Positions 37,877-46,013 of a stretch of DNA of 64,000 bases are shown piece after piece. Below the pieces are notes generated by a model. It was not told the DNA's origin and did no database searches. It saw nothing but the letters and a program-made list of their open reading frames with translations. A program made the translations under genes and the position numbers. This DNA comes from Streptomyces sp. CC208A (lineage in GTDB: Bacteria; Actinomycetota; Actinomycetes; Streptomycetales; Streptomycetaceae). How positions within the stretch are numbered: the first letter of the stretch is position 1; every line of letters begins with the position of its first letter. Location: positions 124,001 through 188,000 of the forward strand of contig NZ_JASCXN010000009.1 of NCBI RefSeq assembly GCF_030010625.1, given 5' to 3'.

Positions 37877-39007
37877 GTGGTGACCTTGTGCAAACCCGCG
37901 GTGGCCGTGCCGGAGCACGTGATCACGATGGAGGAGACCCTCGACCTCGCCCGTGCCCGCCACGCCGACCACCCCCAACTCCCCCTGGCGCTAAGGCTGA
38001 TCGGCAACACCGGTGTCGCCAAACGGCACATCGTGCAGCCCATCGAGAAGACCCTGGCGCATCCGGGCTTCCAGGAACGCAACGAGCTGTACGAGGCCGA
38101 GGCCAAGGCCCGGGTGCCCGCCGTCGTCGAGGAGGCCCTGGGCAACGCGGGCCTGCGCCCCTCCGACATCGACATGATCGTCTACGTGTCGTGCACGGGC
38201 TTCATGATGCCCTCGCTCACCGCCTGGATGATCAACACGATGGGCTTCCCCCGCCACACCCGGCAACTGCCCATCGCCCAGCTCGGCTGCGCCGCAGGCG
38301 GGGCCGCGATCAACCGGGCGCAGGACTTCTGCACCGCCTACCCGGACGCCAACGTCCTCATCGTGGCCTGCGAGTTCTGCTCGCTCTGCTACCAGCCGAC
38401 CGACCTCGGCGTCGGCTCGCTGCTCTCCAACGGCCTCTTCGGCGACGCGGTCGCCGCCGCCGTGGTCCGCGGCCGGGGCGGCAGCGGCATCTCCCTGGAG
38501 CGCAACGACTCCCACCTGGTGCCCGACACCGAGGACTGGATCGCCTACAGCGTCCGCTCCACCGGCTTCCACTTCCTGCTCGACAAGCGGGTGCCCACCA
38601 CGATGGAGCCGCTGGCCCCCGCGCTCCGCGAGATCGCGGGGGCGCACGGCTGGGACGCCGGGAACCTCGACTTCTACATCATCCACGCGGGCGGGCCGCG
38701 GATCCTCGACGACCTCAGCCTCTTCCTCGAAGTACCGCCGGAGGCCTTCCGGTTCAGCCGGGCCACCCTCACGGAGTACGGGAACATCGCCAGCGCCGTC
38801 GTCCTCGACGCGGTCCGGCGGCTCTTCGACGAGGGCGGGCGGCCGGAGGGCGCCCGCGGCATCCTCGCCGGCTTCGGCCCCGGCATCACCGCCGAGATGT
38901 GCCTGGGCCGCTGGACCACCGCCGCCCGTCCCGCCGAACCGCAGCTGAGCGCCCGCCGGATCGTCGGCTACTCGCCGCGCTTCCGGCACGCCGGCAGCCG
39001 GGCCTGA
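37877..39007 (+). CDS. rppA: 1,3,6,8-tetrahydroxynaphthalene synthase (type III polyketide synthase)
   Basis: Condenses five malonyl-CoA units to 1,3,6,8-tetrahydroxynaphthalene, which oxidises to flaviolin. The 376-residue chalcone-synthase-fold enzyme has the Cys-His-Asn triad at C138 (QLGCAAGGAA), H270 (IIHAGGPR) and N303 (TEYGNIASAVV), the same numbering as S. coelicolor RppA as I recall it. The N-terminus VTLCKPAVAVPEHVIT is also characteristic. GTG 37877 lies 8 bases after AAGGAG; the next codon is also GTG. With the divergent CYP158-like P450 it forms a compact pigment module. No cupin-type quinone-forming oxygenase is adjacent. Confidence 0.95.
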   Translation: MVTLCKPAVAVPEHVITMEETLDLARARHADHPQLPLALRLIGNTGVAKRHIVQPIEKTLAHPGFQERNELYEAEAKARVPAVVEEALGNAGLRPSDIDMIVYVSCTGFMMPSLTAWMINTMGFPRHTRQLPIAQLGCAAGGAAINRAQDFCTAYPDANVLIVACEFCSLCYQPTDLGVGSLLSNGLFGDAVAAAVVRGRGGSGISLERNDSHLVPDTEDWIAYSVRSTGFHFLLDKRVPTTMEPLAPALREIAGAHGWDAGNLDFYIIHAGGPRILDDLSLFLEVPPEAFRFSRATLTEYGNIASAVVLDAVRRLFDEGGRPEGARGILAGFGPGITAEMCLGRWTTAARPAEPQLSARRIVGYSPRFRHAGSRA

Positions 39008-39028
39008 CGGCCCGCCCCCTCCGCCTCC

Positions 39029-39059
39029 CCCGCCCGGCTTCGTCTTCGCCCCGGGCGGG
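39029..39059 (+). terminator. Hairpin terminator after rppA
   Basis: Arms CCCGCCCGG (39029-39037) and CCGGGCGGG (39051-39059) form a 9-bp stem with a 13-base loop, 22 bases after the rppA stop codon. No T-tract. Confidence 0.5.
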
Positions 39060-39088
39060 CACCCCCCACACCCGCCAAGGAGAGTCGC

Positions 39089-40015
39089 ATGTCCGTCACA
39101 CCGCCCTCCCGACGCCGCCTCCGCGGCCCCGCCGCGCTCGCCGCGCTGCTCGCCGGAACGGCCGCCGCCTCGTTCACCGGGACGCCCGCCCAGGCCGCCG
39201 CCCGGGTGCCGATGCACCAGTGCTGGGTCAACGACGTCGCCGCCCCGCCGGGCGCCCTCGTCAGTGGCACCTCCGGCGACGACCACATCTTCTGCGACAG
39301 CGACCTGGAGAACGTCACCGTCTGGGGCGGCGACGGCAACGACATGATCGAGGTGCGCGGGCTCGTCATCGACTCGGCCGTGCTGGGCGGCGACGGCCAC
39401 GACGTCATCCGCACCAAGCACCTGGTGCCGCAGAACGCCTCCAGCATGGTCCGCGGCAACCGCGGCAACGACGTCATCAAGGTGGGCGTGGTCTCCGGCG
39501 ACGGCGCCGCGCACGGGGCCGTCGTGCACGGCGACGACGGCGACGACAAGATCACCACCGGCTCGGTGACCGGCGCGCCCGGCACGTACAACCGGGGCGG
39601 CGGGATCGTCACCGGCAACGACGGCGCCGACATCATCAAGGTCGGCACCATCGACTTCTCCGGCCGGGTGCTCGGCGGCAGCGAGAACGACACCATCGAG
39701 GCCGCCGCCCTCGGCCCCGAGTCCGGCGGCCTCATCCAGGCGGGCCCCGGCGACGACACGATCAGCGGCCCCGACGGCGCGGTCCTCACCGTCGGCCCGC
39801 ACTGGGGCTCGGTCGACGCGGGCGTCGGCAAGGACACCTGCACGGTGAAGTCGGTCTCGACGCGGACCTCGATCAGCGCCTGCGAGATCCTGCCGGAGGC
39901 CGCGCAGAAGCCGCCCGCCCCGGAGCAGTCGGCCCCCGACCAGTCCGCGCTCGCGCCGTCCAAGCCGAAGCAGCCCGCCGCGGAGGCGCCGGAGGCGGAG
40001 CAGCCGGACGCCTGA
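39089..40015 (+). CDS. Secreted RTX-type calcium-binding repeat protein
   Basis: A 308-residue protein with a Sec signal peptide ending near AQA and a series of nonapeptide-like RTX repeats: GGDGNDMIE, GGDGHDVIR, GNRGNDVIK, GDDGDDKIT, GNDGADIIK, GGSENDTIE and GPGDDTIS. Such repeats bind calcium and fold into a beta-roll outside the cell. No enzymatic domain is visible, and the C-terminal 50 residues are Pro/Ala/Glu-rich. ATG 39089 follows AAGGAG. It lies 81 bases after rppA but behind a hairpin, so it may have its own promoter. Function unknown. It is not a type I secreted toxin, because it has a cleavable signal peptide and no secretion ABC system nearby. Confidence 0.85.
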   Translation: MSVTPPSRRRLRGPAALAALLAGTAAASFTGTPAQAAARVPMHQCWVNDVAAPPGALVSGTSGDDHIFCDSDLENVTVWGGDGNDMIEVRGLVIDSAVLGGDGHDVIRTKHLVPQNASSMVRGNRGNDVIKVGVVSGDGAAHGAVVHGDDGDDKITTGSVTGAPGTYNRGGGIVTGNDGADIIKVGTIDFSGRVLGGSENDTIEAAALGPESGGLIQAGPGDDTISGPDGAVLTVGPHWGSVDAGVGKDTCTVKSVSTRTSISACEILPEAAQKPPAPEQSAPDQSALAPSKPKQPAAEAPEAEQPDA

Positions 40016-40021
40016 TCCGCA

Positions 40022-40084
40022 CCCCCTGAACCACCGCCCGGCGACCCGCCACTCCCCAGGGTCGCCGGGCGGTGGTTCAGGGGG
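40022..40084. terminator. Bidirectional terminator, perfect 26-bp stem
   Basis: Arms 40022-40047 and 40059-40084 are exact reverse complements over 26 bases (inner part CCGGCGACCC / GGGTCGCCGG) with an 11-base loop. It stands between the convergent RTX-repeat gene and the peptide transporter operon. The right arm contains the stop codon (40077-40079) of the last transporter gene. Confidence 0.9.
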
Positions 40085-41060
40085 AGGCCCCCGCGTTCGC
40101 CCAGTGGCAGGCCACCCCGCGCTCCCCGCCGCCCGCCCGGAGCACCGGCAGGGGCCGCGTACGGCAGTGGTCGGCGACCGGGGCCGCCTCGCCGGAGGCC
40201 AGGACGTGGCAGCGGGCGTGGAAGCGGCAGCCGGCCGGGATGCGGGCCGGGTCCGGCGGCTCGCCGCTCAGCACCACCGGGGGCGTCTCCGACTCCGGGA
40301 GCACCGACAGCAGCGCCCGGGTGTACGGATGCCGGGGCGCGGTCAGCACCGACTCGACCGGGCCCGTCTCCACCACCCGGCCCAGGTACATCACCGCCAC
40401 CCGGTCCGCGATGTTCCAGGCCAGGCCCAGATCGTGCGTCACCACCAGGGCGGAGAGCCCGAGTTCGTCGCGCAGCCGGAGCAGCAGCGCCAGGATCTCG
40501 CCGCGTACCGACGCGTCCAGGGAGGCCACCGGCTCGTCCGCGACGATGAGTTCGGGCTCCAGGACGAGCGCCCCCGCGATCACCACCCGCTGCCGCTGCC
40601 CGCCGGACAGCTCGTGCGGATAGCGCAGGAAGAACCGCTCGGGCGGCCGCAGGCCGGCCCGGGAGAGCGCCCCGGCGACCGCCGCCCGCTCGGCGTCCCC
40701 GTCGCGGTGGATGCCGTGGATCCGCAGCCCCTCGGCGACCGCCTCGTACACGGTGTGCCGGGGGTTGAGGGAGCCGCTCGGGTCCTGGAGGACGAGCTGG
40801 GCGCGCCGCCGGTAGGCCCTCAGCGCCCGGGAGGTGTACGCGAGCGGCTCCCCGGCGAAGGAGACCGTGCCGGCCGCCGGCCTGACCAGGCCGAGGAGGG
40901 TCCGCGCCAGGGTCGTCTTACCGCAGCCGGACTCGCCGACCAGGGCCACGATCTCGCCCGCCCCGATCTCCAGGTCCACCCCGTCGACCGCCCGGGCGGG
41001 CGGCGCGCCCCGCCGTCCCGGGAAGGTCACGTGCACGCCTTCGGCAGTGAGCAGGGTCAT
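40077..41060 (-). CDS. Oligopeptide/dipeptide ABC transporter, ATP-binding protein (OppF/DppF-like)
   Basis: A 327-residue ATPase subunit of a peptide importer. Walker [10 protein letters not shown], signature ELSGGQRQR, Walker B LIVADEPVASLD and the H-loop VVTHDLG are intact, and the C-terminal oligopeptide-transporter domain contains the iron-sulfur-like Cys set (AGCRFHARCHV...DHC). The start ATG 41060 overlaps the upstream stop by four bases. It is the last gene of the five-gene minus-strand operon, and its 3' end forms part of the terminator stem. Confidence 0.93.
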   Translation of the reverse strand: MTLLTAEGVHVTFPGRRGAPPARAVDGVDLEIGAGEIVALVGESGCGKTTLARTLLGLVRPAAGTVSFAGEPLAYTSRALRAYRRRAQLVLQDPSGSLNPRHTVYEAVAEGLRIHGIHRDGDAERAAVAGALSRAGLRPPERFFLRYPHELSGGQRQRVVIAGALVLEPELIVADEPVASLDASVRGEILALLLRLRDELGLSALVVTHDLGLAWNIADRVAVMYLGRVVETGPVESVLTAPRHPYTRALLSVLPESETPPVVLSGEPPDPARIPAGCRFHARCHVLASGEAAPVADHCRTRPLPVLRAGGGERGVACHWANAGASP

Positions 41061-42025
41061 CCGCGTTCCGTCCCCACGTGGAGGCAGGCGGCCCGGCGCC
41101 CCGCGCCCGCCGCCCGCAGTTCCTGGTCGTCCTCGGCGCACGCCGCCACCGCCACCGGACAGCGCGGGTGGAAGGCGCAGCCGTCCGGCAGCGCCGCCGG
41201 GTCCGGCGGGTCGCCCGGCAGGCCGCGCGGCGCCCGCCGCGAGGCCGGGTCCCCGATCCGGGGGAACGCCGAGGACAGTGCTCGTCCGTAGGGGTGAGCA
41301 GCCCACTTGTAGACCTCGGCGGCCGGGCCCTCCTCGACGATCCGGCCCGCGTACATGACGGCGAGCCGGTCGCAGGTGTCGGCGAGGACCGCCAGGTCGT
41401 GGCTGATCATCATCAGGCCGATGGACTCCTCGGCGACCAGCCGCTCGATCAGCCGCAGGATCTGCGCCTGGATCATCACGTCGAGCGCGGTGGTCGGCTC
41501 GTCGGCGACGATCAGGCGCGGCTCGCAGGCGAGCGCCATCGCGATCATCACGCGCTGCCGCTGCCCGCCGGACAGCTCGTGCGGGTAGCCGGCGGCCCGG
41601 GAGGCCGGGAGGCCGACCTGTTCGAGGAGGGCGGCGGCCCGCTTCCTGGCCTCCGCCGGGGTGGCCCGCCGGTGGACGAGGAGCGGTTCGGCGACCTGGT
41701 CGCCGATCCGGCGCACCGCGTTCAGCGAGTGCATCGCGCCCTGGAAGACGATCGAGGCGCCCGCCCAGCGGACCGCCCGCAGCCGCCCCCACTTCATGGC
41801 GAGGACGTCCTCCCCGTCGAGGAGGATCTCCCCTTCCAGGCGGGCGGTCGGCGGCAGCAGCCGCAGCAGGGCGAGCGCCAGCGTCGACTTGCCGCAGCCG
41901 GACTCGCCCGCCACCCCCAGCTTCTGCCCGGCCTCCAGGGTGAGGCCGACCCCGCGCACGGCGGGCACCGCCCCGGCCCCGGAGCCGTACACGACCCGCA
42001 GGTCCCTGATCTCCAGGAGGCTCAA
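41057..42025 (-). CDS. Oligopeptide/dipeptide ABC transporter, ATP-binding protein (OppD/DppD-like)
   Basis: A 322-residue ATPase with Walker [10 protein letters not shown], signature ELSGGQRQR, Walker [14 protein letters not shown]-loop MISHDLA and the C-terminal Cys motif [16 protein letters not shown]. The start is TTG 42025 because TTGA (42022-42025) overlaps the permease stop and a GGGGTGGGG site precedes it; no ATG or GTG fits as well. It should pair with the next ATPase as a heterodimer. Confidence 0.92.
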   Translation of the reverse strand: MSLLEIRDLRVVYGSGAGAVPAVRGVGLTLEAGQKLGVAGESGCGKSTLALALLRLLPPTARLEGEILLDGEDVLAMKWGRLRAVRWAGASIVFQGAMHSLNAVRRIGDQVAEPLLVHRRATPAEARKRAAALLEQVGLPASRAAGYPHELSGGQRQRVMIAMALACEPRLIVADEPTTALDVMIQAQILRLIERLVAEESIGLMMISHDLAVLADTCDRLAVMYAGRIVEEGPAAEVYKWAAHPYGRALSSAFPRIGDPASRRAPRGLPGDPPDPAALPDGCAFHPRCPVAVAACAEDDQELRAAGAGRRAACLHVGTERG

Positions 42026-42906
42026 CGCCCCACCCCCAGCCTCGGGTTGAGCACGGATTCGACGGCCCGCCCGCAGAGCGTGAAGGCGAGCGCGACCAGC
42101 GCGATCGCGATCCCCGGCGGGGCCAGGTACCACCAGTGCCCGGAGGAGACCGCGCCCGCCTCGCGGGCGTCCTGGAGCATCCCGCCCCAGGACACCACGG
42201 CCGGGTCGCCGAGCCCCAGGAAGGCGAGGGTGGCCTCGGTGAGGATCGCGGTGGAGATGCCGAGCGTGGTCTGCGCGAGCACCAGCGGCATCACGTTCGG
42301 CAGCACGTGCCGGGCCATGACGTGCCCGTGGCCGCCGCCGAGCGCGGTGGCCCGCTCGATGTACGGGCGGGACTCGACGGCGATCGTCTGCGCCCGCACG
42401 AGGCGGGCGGTCGTCGGCCAGGAGGTGACGCCGATGGCGAGCACCACCGTCCACACCGACCGGGACATCACCGTCGCGAGCACGATCGCCAGGACAAGCG
42501 CCGGCATCACCAGGAACCAGTCGGTGACCCGCATGACGACCGTGGAGAGCCAGCCGCCGTAATGTCCGGCGAGGATGCCGACGAGGGTGCCGATGGCGAC
42601 GGAGAGGCCCGCCGCGAGCAGCCCCACGAGCAGCGAGATCCGGGCGCCCCAGACCAGCAGACCGAGCAGCGGGCGCCCGAACTGATCGGTGCCGAGCGGG
42701 AATTCCGCGCTCGGCGCCTCCAGGGCCGTACCGGGCGCGTTCGTCACCGACTGCACGTCGGCGCCGACGAGCAGCGGGGCGAGGAGCGCGAGCAGCGCGA
42801 TCAGGGCCAGTCCGGCGAGGCCGTAGAGACCCGCCCGGTGGGTCCGGTACGCCTTCCAGAAGCGCGCCGCCGAGCCCCTGCGGCGCTCCCATGCGAGAGA
42901 GGTCAT
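42022..42906 (-). CDS. Peptide ABC transporter permease (OppC/DppC-like)
   Basis: A 294-residue permease with six membrane segments. It has the inner-membrane component loop near ERATALGGGHGHVMARHVLPNV (EAA motif) and the typical N-terminal OppC region ending PLGTDQFGRPLL. The start ATG 42906 overlaps the upstream permease stop (ATGA 42903-42906). It forms the channel with the OppB-like subunit. Confidence 0.92.
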   Translation of the reverse strand: MTSLAWERRRGSAARFWKAYRTHRAGLYGLAGLALIALLALLAPLLVGADVQSVTNAPGTALEAPSAEFPLGTDQFGRPLLGLLVWGARISLLVGLLAAGLSVAIGTLVGILAGHYGGWLSTVVMRVTDWFLVMPALVLAIVLATVMSRSVWTVVLAIGVTSWPTTARLVRAQTIAVESRPYIERATALGGGHGHVMARHVLPNVMPLVLAQTTLGISTAILTEATLAFLGLGDPAVVSWGGMLQDAREAGAVSSGHWWYLAPPGIAIALVALAFTLCGRAVESVLNPRLGVGR

Positions 42907-43964
42907 CGGCCCACCCGGGGGTCGAGCAGCGGATAGAGCAGGTCGGCGAGGAGGTTCATGAGGATCATCGCTCCGGCGAAGACGACGAACAGGCCCTGGA
43001 CGAGCGGGAGATCGGGCACGCTGAGCGCCTGGTAGAAGAGGCCGCCGAGCCCCGGCCAGGAGAAGACCGTCTCCACCAGGATCGAACCGGCCGCCACATG
43101 GCCCAGGTTGATGAAGACCATGGTCACGGTCGGCAGCAGCGCGTTGGGCACCGCGTGCCGGCGCCGCACCTCGTCGTCCCTGAGCCCCTTCGCCCGCGCG
43201 GTCGTCAGGTAGTCGCCGCCCATCTCGTCGAGGAGCGAGGACCGCATCACGAGCAGGGTCTGCGCGTAGCCGACCGCGACCAGCGTCAGGACCGGCAGGA
43301 CGAGGTGGTGGGCGACGTCGAGGACGTACGCGAAGCCGGTCTCGCCCGTCCCCGACTCCATGCCGCCGGTCGGGAAGAGCCCGGGGATCGGGCCCATGCC
43401 CACCGAGAAGACGATGATCAGCAGCAGCCCGAGCCAGAACGACGGCACAGACCACAGGGTCAGCGCGATCCCTGTGTTCACCCGGTCGCCGAGCCCGCCG
43501 TGCCGCCATGCCGAGCGGGTGCCCAGCCACAGCCCGAGGGCCGAGTAGAGCACCACGGCGACCCCGGTGAGCAGCAGCGTCGCCGGCAGCTTGGCCGCGA
43601 TCAGCTCGCCGACCGGGGCGCGGAACTGGAAGGAGGTGCCGAGGTCACCGGTGAGTGCCTTGGCGCAGTAGTCGGCGAACTGCTGCCACAGCGGCAGGTC
43701 GAGGCCGAACTGGCGCCGCAGGGTGGCCAGTTGCTCGGCCGAGGTGGGCACGCCGTGGGTCATCGCCTTCACCGGGTCGCCGGGGATGATCCGGAAGAGG
43801 AAGAAGCTGGTGACCAGGACGGCGAAGAGGGAGACGAGCGCGCCGCCCAGTTTCCCCGCCGCGTGGCGGAGGTAGCCGGAGCCGACGCCGGTGCGGGGCG
43901 CGCCGTCCGTGGCGCGGGCCTCCTCGGCCCGCGCCACGCCGGCGGGGGTGCTTGCCGTCGTCAT
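42903..43964 (-). CDS. Peptide ABC transporter permease (OppB/DppB-like)
   Basis: A 353-residue permease. It has a first helix SLFAVLVTSFFLFRIIPGDP, typical of OppB, and the EAA loop DYLTTARAKGLRDDEVRRRHAVPNAL. A charged 40-residue N-terminal extension precedes helix 1. ATG 43964 starts 2 bases after the binding-protein stop codon. The ribosome site is weak, so translation is probably coupled. Confidence 0.92.
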   Translation of the reverse strand: MTTASTPAGVARAEEARATDGAPRTGVGSGYLRHAAGKLGGALVSLFAVLVTSFFLFRIIPGDPVKAMTHGVPTSAEQLATLRRQFGLDLPLWQQFADYCAKALTGDLGTSFQFRAPVGELIAAKLPATLLLTGVAVVLYSALGLWLGTRSAWRHGGLGDRVNTGIALTLWSVPSFWLGLLLIIVFSVGMGPIPGLFPTGGMESGTGETGFAYVLDVAHHLVLPVLTLVAVGYAQTLLVMRSSLLDEMGGDYLTTARAKGLRDDEVRRRHAVPNALLPTVTMVFINLGHVAAGSILVETVFSWPGLGGLFYQALSVPDLPLVQGLFVVFAGAMILMNLLADLLYPLLDPRVGR

Positions 43965-43966
43965 CG

Positions 43967-45811
43967 CTACTCGCGGTCGTCGGCGGTGGCACGCCGCCGC
44001 ATCCGGAAGAGGACGAGCCCGCCGGCGACGACGACCACGGCGGCGCCGACCCCGATCACCACCCCGGCCGAGGGGCCGGAGCCGCCCCCGGAACCGGCCG
44101 CTGACCCGGCGGGCACGGCCGACCACCAGCTCCAGTAGCCGTCCTGCCCCCACAGGTTGCCGGCGGCCTCGGGCATGGTGGTGATCGACGCGATGTGGTC
44201 GGTGCGGTACGCCTCCAGGGCGTTCGGATAGGCCATGACGTTCATGTACCCCGTCTCGTACAACCGGGACTGCATCCGCTTGACCAGATCCGCCCGCTTG
44301 GCGGTGTCGTACTCCACCGCCTGCCGCGCGTAGAGCGCGTCGAACTCCTCGTCGCAGATGAAGTTGTCGGTGGCGCCGGTGTCCTTCGGGGTGGCCGGGA
44401 GGGTGCCGCAGGTGTGGATGGAGAGCACGTAGTCGGGGTCGGGGTTGACCGACCAGCCGTCGAAGGCGAGGTCGTAGTCGCCCTTGGCCCACGGGTCGGA
44501 GACGCTGTCCAGGCACTCGACGGTCAGGCCGATGCCGAGCTTCCCCCACCACTCCTGGAGGTACTTGCCGACCGCCTTGTCGTTGGGGTCGGTGGCGTGG
44601 CAGAGGATGCGGAAGGAGAGCGGCTTGCCGTCCTTCCCGAGCCGCTTGCCCTCGCCGTTCTTCTTGTAGCCGGCGGCGAAGAGCAGCTTCTCCGCGTTGA
44701 TCGGGTCGTACGCCCGCTTCTGGTCGGGCCCCGGCTTCCAGAAGTACGAGCCGAAGCGGGGCGGGATGTACCCCTCGCCCTCGACGGCGTGCCCCTGGAA
44801 GACCTTGTCGACGAGGGTGGCGCGGTCGACGGCGAGGAAGAGCGCCTTGCGCACGTCCGGGTCGAGGAGGGCCGGATGCCCGTTGCCGAAGGTCTTCCCG
44901 TCCCGGGAGCGGGCGCCCGGGTTGGTGGCGAGCGCGTAGAAGCGGCGCCCGGGGGCGTCGTTGACCTTGATGTCCTTCTGCGTCTTCAGCGCCGTCGCCT
45001 GAGCGGGCGTCAGATTGGGTACGAAGGACACCTCGCCCTTCTGGAGGGCGGCGACGGCCGCGTCGCCGTCCTTGTAGTACTTGAAGACCAGCTCGTCGAA
45101 CTTGGGGGCGCCCCGCCAGAAGGTCTTGTTCGGCTTCAGCCTGATGTACTGGTCGACCTTGAAGTCGGTGATGACGAACGGGCCGTTGCCGACGATCGGG
45201 AACTGCTGGTCGTTGTTGAACTTCGAGAGGTCGCCGACCTTCTCCCACACGTGCTTCGGCACGATCGGCACGTCGAGGGCCGTCATCGTCGCCTGCGGCT
45301 TCTTCAGCCGGATGACGAGAGTGCGCGGGTCGGGCGCGGTGACCTCGGCGAAGTTGGCCGTGAAGCTGCCGTTGGCGGTGGCCGCGTCCGGGTCGGTCAT
45401 CATCTTGGTGAAGGTCCAGGCCGCGTCCTCGGCGGTGGCCGGCTTCCCGTCCGACCAGGTGGAGTCCTCGCGGATCTTGTACGTCCACGTCAGCTTGTCC
45501 GGCGAGGAGGACCACTCGGTCGCGAAGGCCGGGACCGTCCGCGCGTCCTTCGGGTCGTAGTTGGTGAGGTACTCGTACGCCAGCCGGTGGATGCTGGTGG
45601 AGGTGAGCCGCTGGGCCAGGAACGGGCTCAGCGAGTCGATGCTCTGCGAGACGGCCACCGTGAGCGTCGTACCGCCGGACTTCTCGTCCTCGGCGGCGGC
45701 CGGGGCGGCGGGGAGGGCCGCGAGCGAGGCGGCGGTGAGGGCGGTGGCGAGCAGGAGACGGGCGCGTGTGTGGAAGCGGGGGCGGGGCGGGACCTTCGTG
45801 ACCATGACCAT
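43967..45811 (-). CDS. Peptide-binding protein (SBP family 5) with C-terminal membrane anchor
   Basis: Captures peptides outside the cell for the importer encoded downstream. The 614-residue protein has a Sec signal peptide (ARLLLATALTAASLAALPAAPAAA) without a lipobox cysteine. The family 5 fold follows (EDSTWSDGKPATAEDAAWTF, GNGPFVITDF, TNPGARSRDG, DVRKALFLAVDR). The C-terminus is unusual: a Gly/Ser linker, one membrane helix (VVIGVGAAVVVVAGGLVLF) and RMRRR, so it is held by a C-terminal anchor instead of a lipid. ATG 45811 has GAGGTCA upstream; ATG 45805 is possible. It is the first gene of the operon. Confidence 0.92.
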   Translation of the reverse strand: MVMVTKVPPRPRFHTRARLLLATALTAASLAALPAAPAAAEDEKSGGTTLTVAVSQSIDSLSPFLAQRLTSTSIHRLAYEYLTNYDPKDARTVPAFATEWSSSPDKLTWTYKIREDSTWSDGKPATAEDAAWTFTKMMTDPDAATANGSFTANFAEVTAPDPRTLVIRLKKPQATMTALDVPIVPKHVWEKVGDLSKFNNDQQFPIVGNGPFVITDFKVDQYIRLKPNKTFWRGAPKFDELVFKYYKDGDAAVAALQKGEVSFVPNLTPAQATALKTQKDIKVNDAPGRRFYALATNPGARSRDGKTFGNGHPALLDPDVRKALFLAVDRATLVDKVFQGHAVEGEGYIPPRFGSYFWKPGPDQKRAYDPINAEKLLFAAGYKKNGEGKRLGKDGKPLSFRILCHATDPNDKAVGKYLQEWWGKLGIGLTVECLDSVSDPWAKGDYDLAFDGWSVNPDPDYVLSIHTCGTLPATPKDTGATDNFICDEEFDALYARQAVEYDTAKRADLVKRMQSRLYETGYMNVMAYPNALEAYRTDHIASITTMPEAAGNLWGQDGYWSWWSAVPAGSAAGSGGGSGPSAGVVIGVGAAVVVVAGGLVLFRMRRRATADDRE

Positions 45812-45959
45812 GGGACGTGACCTCGCGTCGGTCGAGCTGTCGTGGAGTCGTGGATCTCGGGCGGACGGGCTGACGTCGGGTGGAGCGAAGATGTACCAGC
45901 GGTGATCTGCCGTCGTCAACGATCCCTCAAACCCCGTGTGTGCTGCGGGAATGCCAAAA

Positions 45960-45989
45960 GGCTCCGTACCGGTGAACCGGTACGGAGCC
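45960..45989 (-). terminator. Rho-independent terminator of the EspI-like gene
   Basis: Perfect 14-bp arms (45960-45973 and 45976-45989, core GGCTCCGTACCGGT). On the minus strand the hairpin is followed by TTTT (45959-45956). It lies 25 bases downstream of the EspI-like stop codon and separates that gene from the peptide transporter operon. Confidence 0.9.
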
Positions 45990-46013
45990 CCATTGGTCTA
46001 CTCCTGTGACGCC

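Noticed and set aside
39089..40015. RTX toxin secreted by a type I system
   Set aside because: It has a cleavable N-terminal signal peptide, no pore-forming or enzymatic domain and no type I secretion genes nearby.
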